Positions 1 through 9,600 of a stretch of DNA of 40,635 nt are shown here, piece after piece. The notes under the pieces were generated by a model. It was given only the letters and a program-made list of their open reading frames with translations, was not told the origin of the DNA and searched no databases. The stretch comes from Lachnospiraceae bacterium (lineage in GTDB: Bacteria > Bacillota > Clostridia > Lachnospirales > Lachnospiraceae). Both the position numbers and the translations under genes were made by a program. Position 1 is the stretch's first letter, and the number at the start of each line of letters is the position of its first letter. The stretch covers positions 1-40,635 of the forward strand of contig JAIDPH010000056.1 of assembly GCA_029062885.1 (NCBI GenBank), given 5' to 3'.

Positions 1-31
1 CAAGTATGGAGGGCGCTAATAAATTTTTCAT
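1..31 (-). CDS. rpe: Ribulose-phosphate 3-epimerase, N-terminal fragment (cut by window edge)
   Basis: An ATG at 31 on the minus strand is preceded by GAGGAG at five-base spacing and opens a frame that runs off the window. The ten visible residues read MKNLLAPSIL. The LAPSIL motif at the extreme N-terminus is characteristic of ribulose-phosphate 3-epimerase, which interconverts D-ribulose 5-P and D-xylulose 5-P. It lies 26 bases downstream of the transketolase C-subunit stop, so it would be the last visible gene of the pentose operon. The reaction fits, because the operon's products enter the non-oxidative pentose phosphate pathway. Only ten residues are visible, so identity rests on that motif and the context. 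Confidence 0.72.
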   Translation of the reverse strand, partial: MKNLLAPSIL

Positions 32-57
32 AAAAACTCCTCAAAATAAGACTAAGC

Positions 58-999
58 TTATTTTACATATTCTTTTACTTTTGCATAGATTCCTTTGCCG
101 TCTAAACCATATTTTTCAACCAATGCCGCCGCAGTTCCGGATTCCCCGAATATATCCTGCATACCGATCTTTAAAACAGGCGTCGGCAGATTTTCAGACA
201 GACAGTCACATACAGCACTTCCCAGACCGCCGATGACACTGTGTTCTTCAGCAGTCACCACTTTCCCGGTTTTCTTAGCGGAGGCTATAATAATATCCTT
301 ATCCAGCGGTTTAACTGTATGAATATTGATTACTTCCGCACTTACACCGTCAGCCGCAAGCATTTCAGCCGCTTCTAATGCAGATGATACGGTAATACCG
401 CATGCCACAATCGTAACATCCGTACCTTCTCTTAATAAAACGCCCTTACCCACTTCAAATTTATAATCCGGTTTGTCATTGATAACAGGAACCGCAGCTC
501 TTCCGAATCTCAGAAAAACGGGACCTTCTATCTCTATTGCCGCCTTAACTGCCGCTTTTGCTTCCACGTCATCAGAAGGAACGATTACCGTCATACCCGG
601 TATGGTTCTCATAAGCGCTATGTCTTCATTACACTGATGTGTAGCTCCGTCTTCACCAACGGTAATACCGGCATGGGTTGCACCGATTTTCACATTCAGA
701 TGAGGATATCCGATGGAATTGCGGACCTGCTCGAAATTACGTCCTGCCGCAAACATGGCAAATGAGCTGATAAAAGGTATTTTACCGCATGTTGCAAGGC
801 CCGCCGCAATACCGGTCATATTACATTCTGCAATACCGCAGTCGATATGGCGGTCGGGAAAAGCTTTCTTGAAGACACCTGTCTTGGTCGCGGCTGCAAG
901 GTCTGCATCCAGAACAACCAGATTAGGATACTCCGCCCCGTACTGTGCCAGAGCATTTCCATAACTCTCTCTCGTTGCAATTTTCTTTACTTCTGACAT
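58..999 (-). CDS. Transketolase, C-terminal subunit
   Basis: A 313-aa protein carrying the pyrimidine-binding and C-terminal domains of transketolase. Together with the N-terminal subunit encoded just upstream it transfers two-carbon units between pentose and other sugar phosphates, using thiamine diphosphate in the cytoplasm. Visible family features are the N-terminal segment RESYGNALAQYG, the GIAECNMTGIAAGLA region containing the catalytic glutamate, and the HSVIGGLGSAVCD segment of the C-terminal domain. The start is preceded by AGGTGAAG, and the gene overlaps the end of the N-subunit gene by 13 bases, which suggests translational coupling. A split transketolase is normal in Clostridia and not a frameshift. 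Confidence 0.95.
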   Translation of the reverse strand: MSEVKKIATRESYGNALAQYGAEYPNLVVLDADLAAATKTGVFKKAFPDRHIDCGIAECNMTGIAAGLATCGKIPFISSFAMFAAGRNFEQVRNSIGYPHLNVKIGATHAGITVGEDGATHQCNEDIALMRTIPGMTVIVPSDDVEAKAAVKAAIEIEGPVFLRFGRAAVPVINDKPDYKFEVGKGVLLREGTDVTIVACGITVSSALEAAEMLAADGVSAEVINIHTVKPLDKDIIIASAKKTGKVVTAEEHSVIGGLGSAVCDCLSENLPTPVLKIGMQDIFGESGTAAALVEKYGLDGKGIYAKVKEYVK

Positions 1000-1823
1000 A
1001 ATGCTTCACCTACTTTCTCCAAATCTGCCATTGCAATTTCATATTCTTCATCATTGGGTGCCTTTCCGTGCCAGCCTATGCTGCCCTCCATATAAGAAAC
1101 GCCTTTTCCCTTCAGCGTCTTACAGATTATAGCCGTAGGCATGCCTTTGGTATTCCTTGCCTCTTTGAACGCTGCATCAAGCTGATCAAAGTCATTGCCG
1201 TCAATGTTGATTACATGGAAATTGAATGCCTCAAATTTTTTATCAATCGGATACGGAGAACACACATCATCAATCTTGCCGTCAATCTGCAGACCGTTAT
1301 TGTCTACAATTACTACCAGATTATCTAATTTCCTGTGTCCTGCAAACATAGATGCTTCCCACACCTGGCCTTCCTCAAGCTCACCATCGCCAAGCAGCGT
1401 ATATACCCTATAACTCTTATTGTCCATCTTGCCTGCCAGCGCCATTCCTACCGCCGCTGAAATGCCTTGGCCAAGTGAGCCTGATGACATATCAACTCCC
1501 GGCGTCTCCTGCATACAGGGATGTCCCTGTAGATAAGACCCAAGATGACGCAGCGTCGGCAGATCCTCTACCGGAAAATAACCGCGGTTTGCAAGTACTG
1601 AATATAATCCCGGCGCCGTATGACCTTTGGATAATACAAAACGATCCCTATCAGCTTTCTTCGGCTCTTTCGGGTCAATATTCATTTCCTCAAAATAAAG
1701 ATATGTAAAAATATCAGCTGCAGACAAAGAGCCGCCCGGATGCCCTGCCTTTGCGCCATGAACTGCAGTAACAATACCTTTGCGGACTTCATTAGCTGCT
1801 TTTTGTAACTCTAATTTATTCAT
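987..1823 (-). CDS. Transketolase, N-terminal subunit
   Basis: A 278-aa thiamine-diphosphate-binding subunit of a two-gene transketolase. The motif GDGELEEGQVWEA followed by DNNG is the TPP/Mg-binding signature, and GHPGGSLSAADI lies near the N-terminus as in all transketolases. I place the start at the ATG at 1823 because GGGAGG lies seven bases upstream. A longer frame from 1871 has no ribosome site and adds residues the family lacks. It overlaps the C-subunit gene by 13 bases. Its place after the kinase and 4-epimerase genes indicates that xylulose 5-P made from arabinose is handled by the same transcript. Confidence 0.95.
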   Translation of the reverse strand: MNKLELQKAANEVRKGIVTAVHGAKAGHPGGSLSAADIFTYLYFEEMNIDPKEPKKADRDRFVLSKGHTAPGLYSVLANRGYFPVEDLPTLRHLGSYLQGHPCMQETPGVDMSSGSLGQGISAAVGMALAGKMDNKSYRVYTLLGDGELEEGQVWEASMFAGHRKLDNLVVIVDNNGLQIDGKIDDVCSPYPIDKKFEAFNFHVINIDGNDFDQLDAAFKEARNTKGMPTAIICKTLKGKGVSYMEGSIGWHGKAPNDEEYEIAMADLEKVGEALCQK

Positions 1824-1874
1824 CGTCAACCTCCCAGATATTATTTTATTTCCTTGCGTATATCTTACCACAAT

Positions 1875-1903
1875 ACATAATTTGCCGCCACTCTAAATTA
1901 TGT
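1875..1903. other. Intergenic hairpin between araD and transketolase
   Basis: Perfect 9-bp inverted repeat ACATAATTT / AAATTATGT (1875-1883 and 1895-1903) with an 11-base loop, in the gap between the 4-epimerase stop and the transketolase ribosome site. There is no T-run after it in the direction of transcription, so it is not a convincing terminator. An RNA processing or mRNA stability element is a possible role (inference). Confidence 0.4.
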
Positions 1904-1922
1904 GAATTGACAGCACCGGAAT

Positions 1923-2627
1923 CTAATGCTGATTGGACTGTCCATAATAAGCATTTGCTCCATGTTTTCTAAAATAATGCTTATCCTGCAGTTCCTGCGG
2001 AGCGGGCTGAATTCTCGGATTAATCGTCTCCGCCCGGTAAGCCATCTTTGCCACTTCTTCCAAAACAACTGCATTGTGAACCGCCTCATTTGCATCCTTT
2101 CCCCACGCAAAAGGCCCGTGGTTCTTACACAGAACTGCCGGAACTGCCATGACGTCTTTATTCATCTTCTTAAATTCATTCACAATCAGAAGACCCGTAT
2201 TCTGCTCATAAGCTTCTTCTATTTCTTCTTTAGTCAGGCATCTTAAGCAGGGTACTTCTCCGTAAATATAATCTGCGTGAGTTGTTCCGTAGCACGGAAT
2301 ACTTCTGCCCGACTGCGCCCAGCTCGTCGCATATGAGGAATGCGTGTGTACGATACCTCCGATTTCAGGATATGCTTTATATAATTCCATATGAGTCGGC
2401 GTATCGGACGAAGGATTGTATCGTCCTTCAATTTTATTACCATTCAAATCCATCAGCACCATATCATCAGGTGTTAATTTATTATATTCCACACCTGACG
2501 GCTTAATGGCAAATATACCTGTTTCTTCATCAATCCCACTGACATTTCCCCATGTAAAAGTGACCAGTCCGTACTTAGGCAAAAGCATATTTGCCTCATA
2601 TACGCTCCTTTTTAACTCTTCTAACAT
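1923..2627 (-). CDS. araD: L-ribulose-5-phosphate 4-epimerase
   Basis: A 234-aa class II aldolase-family protein of the usual AraD length. It epimerises L-ribulose 5-P to D-xylulose 5-P, the last arabinose-specific step. Visible are the N-terminal GLVTFTWGNVSGID segment, the phosphate-binding KPSGVEY segment, the metal-binding histidines in HTHSSYATSWAQ, and YGTTHADYIYGEVPC, all typical of this family. The start has GGGAGG at good spacing. It sits 22 bases downstream of the FGGY kinase and upstream of transketolase, an order that supports L-arabinose (L-ribulose) as the substrate source. Confidence 0.93.
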   Translation of the reverse strand: MLEELKRSVYEANMLLPKYGLVTFTWGNVSGIDEETGIFAIKPSGVEYNKLTPDDMVLMDLNGNKIEGRYNPSSDTPTHMELYKAYPEIGGIVHTHSSYATSWAQSGRSIPCYGTTHADYIYGEVPCLRCLTKEEIEEAYEQNTGLLIVNEFKKMNKDVMAVPAVLCKNHGPFAWGKDANEAVHNAVVLEEVAKMAYRAETINPRIQPAPQELQDKHYFRKHGANAYYGQSNQH

Positions 2628-2649
2628 ATCTTGCCTCCCTTTCTCTTAA

Positions 2650-4257
2650 TTATTGCAGGTATGTAACTGCCGCTCTTTCAATGCCAAGCCCTTTTGAATA
2701 ACGCTCCATAAATCTATTGAAGCCTTCAACTTCCTCTTTATGCGGAGCTTCCTTGACACCCTTCTGTCCGGCAAAAACTTTCTTTTCGAGAAATGCAGGC
2801 AGTGTTTCACCGTCTTCCTTGTTTATCATGTAAGATGCCAGCAAGGCCATTCCCCATGCGCCGCCTTCTCCTGCTGTCTCCATGACACTTACGGGCGCGT
2901 TAATTGCCGCAGCCAGAATACGCTGCCCTACTCCTTTGGTCTTAAACAAACCGCCGTGGCCGAACATCTCATCTATCTGTACGCCTTCTTCTTTAAGAAG
3001 AATATCCAGACCCGTTTTTAAAACACCCAGAGCTGTAAAAAGATGCACTCGCATGAAATTGGCAAGATTAAACTTAGCAGACGGCGTACGGACAAACAAC
3101 GGACGCCCTTCTTCAAATCCGGTAATATGCTCTCCCGAAAAATAATTATAGGCAAGCAGACCACCGCAGTCATCATCTCCTTCCAATGCCTTACGGTACA
3201 GTGTACTGAACAACTCATTCATATCGACTTTCATACCCATGCTCTCTGCAAACTCTTTAAAAATACCAACCCATGCATTCAAATCGGAAGTACAGTTGTT
3301 GCAGTGCGCCATTGCCACCAGACTGCCGTCAGGCGTTGTGACAAGGTCGATTGCATCATATACTTTCTTTAACTCTCTCTCTAAAACAACCATTCCGAAT
3401 ACACTGGTTCCGGCAGACACATTACCTGTTCTGCGCGCAACAGAGTTTGTTGCTGCCATACCCGTTCCGGCATCACCCTCAGGCGGACAAAGCGGTATAC
3501 CAGCCTGCAATCTACCCGAAGGATCTATAAGCTTAGCTCCTTCCGCACTCAATGTTCCCGCATTATCTCCTGCTGTCAGGACTTCCGGCATAATATCCCG
3601 CAATTTCCATGGATAATTCTTATCAGCTACAAGTTCATCAAACTGAGCAATCATCTTATCATTGAAATCACCCGTAGCAATATCGATTGGGAACATGCCG
3701 GACGCTTCACCAACCCCAACAACACGTCTGCCTGTCAGTTTCCAATGCACATATCCTGCCAGTGTTGTAAAAAAGCGAACCGATGCAACATGCTCTTCTC
3801 CATTCAAAACCGACTGATAAAGATGGGCAATACTCCACCGCTGCGGAATATGATAATTGAATGTTTTCGTCAGTTCCTCTGATGCCTGTCCGGTAATGGT
3901 ATTTCTCCATGTACGGAAAGGAACCAATAGTTCACCTTTCTCGTCAAACGCCATATATCCATGCATCATGGCACTGAACCCAATCGCTCCGGTTTTTTCA
4001 AGAACAACGCCGTATTGCTTCTTTACATCCTCTGATAAATCCCGGTAACAGTCCTGCAGACCGTTCCAGACATCGTCCAGACTATACGTCCAGATTCCGT
4101 TCTCAAGTCTGTTCTCCCAGTCATGTGCTCCGGAAGCAACCGGCGTATTATCTTCCGCTATCAGAACTGCTTTGATTCTGGTAGAACCGAATTCAATGCC
4201 AAGTATGCTCTTTCCGGCCTCAATCTGATTCCTAATTTCGTCAATTGTAAACCCCAT
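2650..4257 (-). CDS. FGGY-family pentulose kinase (probable L-ribulokinase)
   Basis: A 535-aa FGGY-family sugar kinase. The N-terminal ATPase segment [14 protein letters not shown], the catalytic-region [13 protein letters not shown], the C-terminal-domain [13 protein letters not shown] and the [13 protein letters not shown] segment all fit the actin-like kinase fold. Family members phosphorylate xylulose, ribulose or related ketoses. Adjacent araD and the araA scar immediately upstream make L-ribulose the likely substrate, although the sequence alone does not separate ribulokinase from xylulokinase. The start is preceded by CAGGAGG. It begins 20 bases after the stop of the araA remnant, which is normal operon spacing. 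Confidence 0.88.
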   Translation of the reverse strand: MGFTIDEIRNQIEAGKSILGIEFGSTRIKAVLIAEDNTPVASGAHDWENRLENGIWTYSLDDVWNGLQDCYRDLSEDVKKQYGVVLEKTGAIGFSAMMHGYMAFDEKGELLVPFRTWRNTITGQASEELTKTFNYHIPQRWSIAHLYQSVLNGEEHVASVRFFTTLAGYVHWKLTGRRVVGVGEASGMFPIDIATGDFNDKMIAQFDELVADKNYPWKLRDIMPEVLTAGDNAGTLSAEGAKLIDPSGRLQAGIPLCPPEGDAGTGMAATNSVARRTGNVSAGTSVFGMVVLERELKKVYDAIDLVTTPDGSLVAMAHCNNCTSDLNAWVGIFKEFAESMGMKVDMNELFSTLYRKALEGDDDCGGLLAYNYFSGEHITGFEEGRPLFVRTPSAKFNLANFMRVHLFTALGVLKTGLDILLKEEGVQIDEMFGHGGLFKTKGVGQRILAAAINAPVSVMETAGEGGAWGMALLASYMINKEDGETLPAFLEKKVFAGQKGVKEAPHKEEVEGFNRFMERYSKGLGIERAAVTYLQ

Positions 4258-4277
4258 TTTTAAACCTCCTGATTAAT

Positions 4278-4422
4278 TTATCTTGAATACGCTGCTTCAT
4301 TCCATCTTAACTCATTTTTAAAATCACGAATTGTTGTATTCTTATCAATAACCACGCTCTCGATTCCCATATAAATCCTGCGAGCCCGTACAAAACCAGA
4401 ATTTGTAATTTTTTGCCTTCAC
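4278..4422 (-). pseudogene. araA: araA scar: L-arabinose isomerase with a large internal deletion
   Basis: A GTG at 4422 with an upstream GAGAGGGG opens a frame reading YKFWFCTGSQDLYG, the conserved N-terminus of L-arabinose isomerase (AraA). At the TATGGG around 4366-4371 the match jumps to another frame. From there it reads MGIESVVIDKN and FKNELRWNEAAY to a TAA at 4278-4280, which matches the AraA C-terminus. The original frame stops at 4345-4347 after 25 codons. AraA is usually about 500 residues, so roughly 1.3-1.4 kb has been lost. The neighbouring kinase and epimerase are intact. AraA motifs are from my knowledge of the family; the frame jump is directly visible. An assembly collapse is the main alternative. 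Confidence 0.85.
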
Positions 4423-4507
4423 AACCCCTCTCTTTCTGCCGTTTTTCGGCCTAAGTCAATTAAATACCTTTTTATTGCATATACTAATACCAATCTACCA
4501 TGATATT

Positions 4508-4536
4508 ATTATATACTTATACACATTTCCTAGCAA
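4508..4536 (-). promoter_or_regulatory. Sigma-A-type promoter of the pentose operon
   Basis: On the minus strand TTGCTA (4531-4536) and TATAAT (4508-4513) are separated by exactly 17 bases. Transcription would start near 4501, leaving a leader of about 80 bases before the araA GTG. The leader includes a small GCCG-AAAAA-CGGC stem at 4438-4450. Confidence 0.6.
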
Positions 4537-4540
4537 GCTA

Positions 4541-4602
4541 TAAACCATTTTATTTTAATTTAAACTAAACTATTTTAAATTAGGCTAAACTATTTCTAAT
4601 TA
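4541..4602. repeat. AT-rich direct repeats upstream of the pentose promoter
   Basis: Two 18-base copies of CTAAACTATTTNNAATTA (4565-4582 and 4585-4602) lie 20 bases apart, and a weaker third copy begins near 4541. They sit immediately upstream of the -35 box of the minus-strand promoter, in the gap shared with the divergent DUF885 gene. Two-helical-turn spacing suggests a regulator site or UP-like element (inference). The remaining gap to 4687 shows no other gene. Confidence 0.45.
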
Positions 4603-4687
4603 AATAAGCATCACACTGATTTTAAATGAATGCATGGCTTTACCTATACATATACTTAAGTAAAATCATATTAAGCGGGTCATTTTA

Positions 4688-6541
4688 TTGAAAAAGAAAC
4701 TTTCCCCCAGACAATTGCTTGGAGCAGTTATACTATTGCTCTTTTTTATCTTATTAACCACTTTCCTTTATAACAGACTCAATGAAGATGCCCGATTTGA
4801 AAAATTCACAGAAGAATTATTCAAATCAGAACTTTGCTCCAATCCCATCAATCTGCACTATACTTTGTCGGATGCCTCCAAATACGGAATTGATGAAAGT
4901 TCTCTAACCCTTCCTGTATATCATGCAGGAGAGGCTCTTGAGAATATGGACAAAGCAGATGAGGTTCTGATTTCATTGCAAAAATTTCATCCTGAAAAAC
5001 TATCCTCTGTAAACCAATACACTTACATACTTTTATCCTCCTACCTGACTGCCTCTAAAGAGAGTTCTTCATATCTGTATTATGACGAGCCGCTCTCTCC
5101 CTCTTCAGGCATACAGTCCGGTCTTCCTTTACTGCTTTCCGAATATCGGATATCGTCTGTTGCCGATATAAAAAATTATCTCTCAATCCTGTCTCAGATT
5201 CCTTCTTATCTTGAGGGTATCATACTTTATGAGCAGGAAAAAGCAGATCACGGACTCTTTATGTCAGACGCTTCCGTTAATAAAGTAATCGACCAGTGTG
5301 TCATGCTGATGGATCCACAACAGCTTGAGTCCGGAAACCATTTTCTGGAAACAACTTTTGCACAACGTCTGGATAATTTAATTGCAAATGGCATTATAAA
5401 CGAATCCGAAAAGCAGGCATGGCTATTGGAAAATAATCGCCTGCTCTCAACAATAGTAGCTCCCGCCTATGATAAGCTGGCTGACGAATTAACATTATTA
5501 AAAGGCAGCGGAAATATCCCTCAAGGGCTTGCATACTACCCCGATGGTAAGGAATACTATCAGGCAAACTTACGTCTTACGACAGGCTCTTATCGCAGTA
5601 TACAGGAGATAAAAGAAATGCTGGTATCGGATTTTGAAAAAAATTACACTGCTATGATTTTGCTGTTTCAGAAGCAGCCTGACTTAAACTATATGCTTGC
5701 AGATAATGATACTTCCTTTCCTGAACTTTCTCCGGAAGATATGCTGCTAAAGCTTCAGTCTATGATCACGGACGATTATCCTGCAATTACATACCTTGCA
5801 GAGAATTCTTCTGCGGGCGGAAGCTCATCAGCAGAAAAATCTATAAGATGCAGTGTCAAGTATGTAGATGAATACCTCGCGCCATATTCTGCCCCCGCCT
5901 TCTATCTGACGCCGCCCATTGACAATGCAAGCGAAAATATTATCTATATTAATCCTTTGGATACTACCGATGGTCTTACTCTCTTTACAACACTTGCGCA
6001 TGAAGGCTATCCCGGTCATCTCTATCAGACCGTATACCACCAGAATTATTTACAGGCTGTAGATGCATGCCCTCTTCGCAGTATTCTGTATTATGGCGGG
6101 TATGTAGAAGGCTGGGCAATGTATGTAGAACTAAATTCATACGATTATGCTATCCGTCTGGCTAGAGATGCCCACCCCGAGGCAGAGACACTCTATATGG
6201 CAGAAAAGCTTAACAGGCAGATTCAATTATGCCTCTATTCGCTGCTTGATATTATCATTCATTATGAAGGTGCATCTTATGAAAGAGTAAATACAATCCT
6301 ATCTGCTATCGGATTTACAGAAGAAGAAAACATACACGATATTTACGAATATATTGTAGAAGAACCTTGTAATTATCCGAAATACTATTTGGGATATCTG
6401 GAAATAGAGTCATTGAAACGTAATGCAAAAACAATCTGGGGAGATTCATATACGCCATATCGGTTCCATACATTTATGCTTGACAACGGACCGGCAGACT
6501 TCAGAACTCTTGACAGACTGCTTATGCTCACACATGCCTGA
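4688..6541 (+). CDS. Exported DUF885-family putative metallopeptidase
   Basis: A 617-aa protein with a basic N-terminus followed by one hydrophobic segment (about residues 11-27), consistent with an uncleaved signal anchor or signal peptide. The HEGYPGH motif at residues 438-444, followed by a glutamate at 474 in GGYVEGWAMYVE, is the hallmark of DUF885 proteins, which are thought to be zinc peptidases (HExxPGH-type). Substrate is unknown. The start is a TTG with a weak AGCGGG upstream; no better in-frame start was found. It is a single-gene unit, divergent from the pentose operon and convergent with the ABC permease, with a hairpin after its stop. Confidence 0.82.
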   Translation: MKKKLSPRQLLGAVILLLFFILLTTFLYNRLNEDARFEKFTEELFKSELCSNPINLHYTLSDASKYGIDESSLTLPVYHAGEALENMDKADEVLISLQKFHPEKLSSVNQYTYILLSSYLTASKESSSYLYYDEPLSPSSGIQSGLPLLLSEYRISSVADIKNYLSILSQIPSYLEGIILYEQEKADHGLFMSDASVNKVIDQCVMLMDPQQLESGNHFLETTFAQRLDNLIANGIINESEKQAWLLENNRLLSTIVAPAYDKLADELTLLKGSGNIPQGLAYYPDGKEYYQANLRLTTGSYRSIQEIKEMLVSDFEKNYTAMILLFQKQPDLNYMLADNDTSFPELSPEDMLLKLQSMITDDYPAITYLAENSSAGGSSSAEKSIRCSVKYVDEYLAPYSAPAFYLTPPIDNASENIIYINPLDTTDGLTLFTTLAHEGYPGHLYQTVYHQNYLQAVDACPLRSILYYGGYVEGWAMYVELNSYDYAIRLARDAHPEAETLYMAEKLNRQIQLCLYSLLDIIIHYEGASYERVNTILSAIGFTEEENIHDIYEYIVEEPCNYPKYYLGYLEIESLKRNAKTIWGDSYTPYRFHTFMLDNGPADFRTLDRLLMLTHA

Positions 6542-6577
6542 AGCTTATATTTGTGTTATTATGTGCAGTAACTTTAA

Positions 6578-6603
6578 AGGCGGAGTTTTATAAGACTCCG
6601 CCT
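6578..6603. terminator. Hairpin between convergent genes
   Basis: AGGCGGAGT (6578-6586) pairs perfectly with ACTCCGCCT (6595-6603) across an 8-base loop. It lies between the DUF885 stop and the permease stop, so it can serve both strands. The T-tracts on either side are short. Confidence 0.65.
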
Positions 6604-6608
6604 CAACG

Positions 6609-9600
6609 TCATTCTATTGATTTCAAAGATTCAGCCATATTAATCTTTTCTAATTTGAAAAACATGATGCCATTTACAAACATTGCAAAACCAAAGGTAA
6701 ATATGAGGCTGAGCAAATAGCTCATCGGCTTTACAATCGTTTTGAAGGAAATCATGTCAATTTGAACATTATACATAACAAACTGATGCAGCCACTTGCC
6801 GAGCAGCAGTCCCACAAGCGCACCAAAAGCTGTCAATATCAGGTTTTCACGGAAAACATAATCAGCCGTTTCCTTTGCATAAAACCCAAGTACTTTTATG
6901 GTAGCTATCTCTCTGATCCTTTCAGTTATATTAATATTAGTCAGGTTGTAGAGCACAATGAATGCCAGACTTCCTGCACACGCTATAATCAAGGCAATAA
7001 TGTAGTCCATATTATCCATCATACCTGAAACTCTTTCACGCATATCCTGAATAACGGAAACAGAAAGCACATTATCCATATCTGAAATTCGCGCCGCTGC
7101 CTCATGGATATCGGCTCCTTCTTTCACATTCGCATATGCGCTCTTATATTCAGGCTCTCTGCCAAGCTGTGCTATGTATGCCTCTTTACTTATATAAATA
7201 TAATTATATACAAAGTTCTCACAGATAGCGGATATGGTCACTTCCAAACTGTTCATATCGTTATCCCTTAAAATTACTTTATCTCCCACCGTAATTCCCA
7301 TATTCTCTGCCATCTTAGCAGTAAGAACCGCTTCATCTCCTGAAGGATAAGGAATCACTTCTCCCGTCTGCGTATGAAGACTTAGAAAATCACTGATTTC
7401 CTCTGCATTTTTGGGAATTTCCATATATACGGATTTGGTTTTACCGTCATAATCCATATCTACACTTTCTTCATAACGATAGGCTATTCTATCGAGAATA
7501 TCTTTAGTCTGCCCTGCGGTTGTTTCTATATACGAATCCTGAATTGGATCCGAAAAAGTAATCCCGATATCAAATATCTGAACTTCATCATACTGTAATT
7601 CTGCAATATTTGTCACAGAATCATTGATTCCGAAGCCTGTCACAAGAAGCGCTGTACAACCGCTGATTCCAAGTATCATCATGAAAAATCTCTTTTTATA
7701 CCGCACAATATTTCTCGCTGATACCTTATGCAAAAACTTCATCCTATTCCAGATGAATGTAATCTTCTCTAAGAATATCCTCTTACCATTTTTTGGTGCC
7801 TTCGGGCGAATCAGTTCCGCAGGCACGCTGTATAATTCGTACTTGCAGGAAAAATATACCGCTCCTACGGAGCAAAGAAGCGCCGCTGCAAGTGAAAAAA
7901 CAGCAATTTTGAAATGAATAACATATTTGATTGAGGGCATATCATACATAATGCTATACCCCTCCCAAATCACCTTCGGGAAGAGCCACGAGCCGACCGC
8001 ACAACCAATTATGGCACCTATTGTCGCAGCGCTCCCGGCATAAAATAAAAATTTACCCATAATGGTTCCGTTCTTATAACCAAGCGCCTTTAATATTCCA
8101 ATCTGTGTTCTCTGTTCCTCCACCATCCTATTCATGGTCGTCATGCATACCAACGCTGCCACCAGAAAAAAGAATACCGGAAATACAACGGCAATCGCCG
8201 CTACGATTTCGGAATCACTCTCATAGCAGACATAGCCGACATTTGTATTCCTGGTCAACACATAATAGTCCGGTTCTTCAATATCATCAAGCTCTGCCTG
8301 AGCATCATCGATCTTCTTTTGAGCATCCGCTACTTCCTTATCAAATTCAGCTTTTGCGTCTTCATATTCCTTTCTGGCATCTGCAATTTCTTCTTTCGCA
8401 TTTATGATATCTTCTTTAGCTGTTGAAATATCCTCTTTTGATGTCGCAATCTTCTCCTTTGCCTCATTAAGCTCTATCTCACCTGCAAGAAGCTCTGCCT
8501 CATTTTCCGCTATTTCAGTTCTTGCCGACTCTATCTGTTCTTTTCCTGCCTGAATCTGCAGCATACCGGCCTGATACTGTTCTACAGGCATCATAGCCTC
8601 CATTGCAAGAAGCTGTGCTTCCCGCTCATTCAACTCAGCTTCCTGTTCAGCTAACATATCTTTTGCCTGCTGAATCTCCCTTTTTCCGTCAGCGATTTCC
8701 TGTTCGTGATTGGCGATTTCCTGCTCACCGTCGGTAATTTCCTGTTCACCGTCAGCGATTTTCTGTTCGCCGTCAGCAATCTCCTGTTCACCATCAGCGA
8801 TTTCCTGTGAAGCCGAATCCAGCTCCTCCTGTGCTTCCGACTTCTTATCGTCAAGTTCTGTCTGAGCATCATCAATTTTTTCCTGTGCTTCTTCAATAAG
8901 ACCATCATATCTTGCCTGAACAAGCTCTTCTGTCTTATCTTCTATAACGCCTTGGATTTCGTCAATATAATCTTCATACTCATCCGTATAAACATCATAT
9001 TTCTGCTTTGTCGTCAGATATATTCCCGTGAGATAGTCACAGTCAAAAGATTCTTTCGGCACACAGATAAATGCCGCAATTTTTCCGTCTCCTATAGAGG
9101 TTGTACCCCTTTCAAAATTAATATAACATGGAGACTGTACAATCCCGACTATCGTATATGTAGTGTTTCGAAACATCTCTAACGTATCTTCTTCATTATT
9201 ATCAGTTATCGTAATACGTGAGCCTATTGCCATATCACCCGCAATATTAGCATCCAAAACGCATTCATCAGCGCTCTGTGGCAGCCTTCCGTCCGTCACT
9301 ACAATCTGATTAATACTTTCCGGCACTGTAAAAATCTTATAAGCAGACTCATTTCCACCTTCTATGGAACATAAAGCATCAACAGATATAACTCCTTCCG
9401 CATCTGCTACTTCTTCCATTGCTGATAATTCTTCCACATCTTCCTGCGTAAAACCTATGGTTGACAATAGGTTAAAATCAAAGAAGTTCCTATCATTCAG
9501 ATAATCCTTCTCTGTTACTATCATCGCCGGAGTAGTCATTTTAAGTCCCACATAAAGAGCCACTCCCAGCATTACGATTGCCAGAATTGCCACATATCGT

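Noticed and set aside
58-1823. Transketolase apparently broken in two
   Set aside because: A two-subunit transketolase with its own start sites is the normal state in Clostridia and many other bacteria.
4389-4407. Inverted repeat TACAAA-N7-TTTGTA that looks like an AraR-type operator before the arabinose genes
   Set aside because: It lies within the surviving N-terminal codons of araA (NYKFWFCT), and the half-site order is reversed relative to the AraR box, so coding constraint explains it.
8671-8817. Regular short repeats considered as a CRISPR or iteron array
   Set aside because: Contiguous 21-base units with no spacers, all encoding coiled-coil heptads.
8651-8923. 90-codon basic repetitive open frame on the minus strand
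   Set aside because: Alternate-frame shadow of the 21-bp coiled-coil repeats in the permease gene, with no ribosome site.
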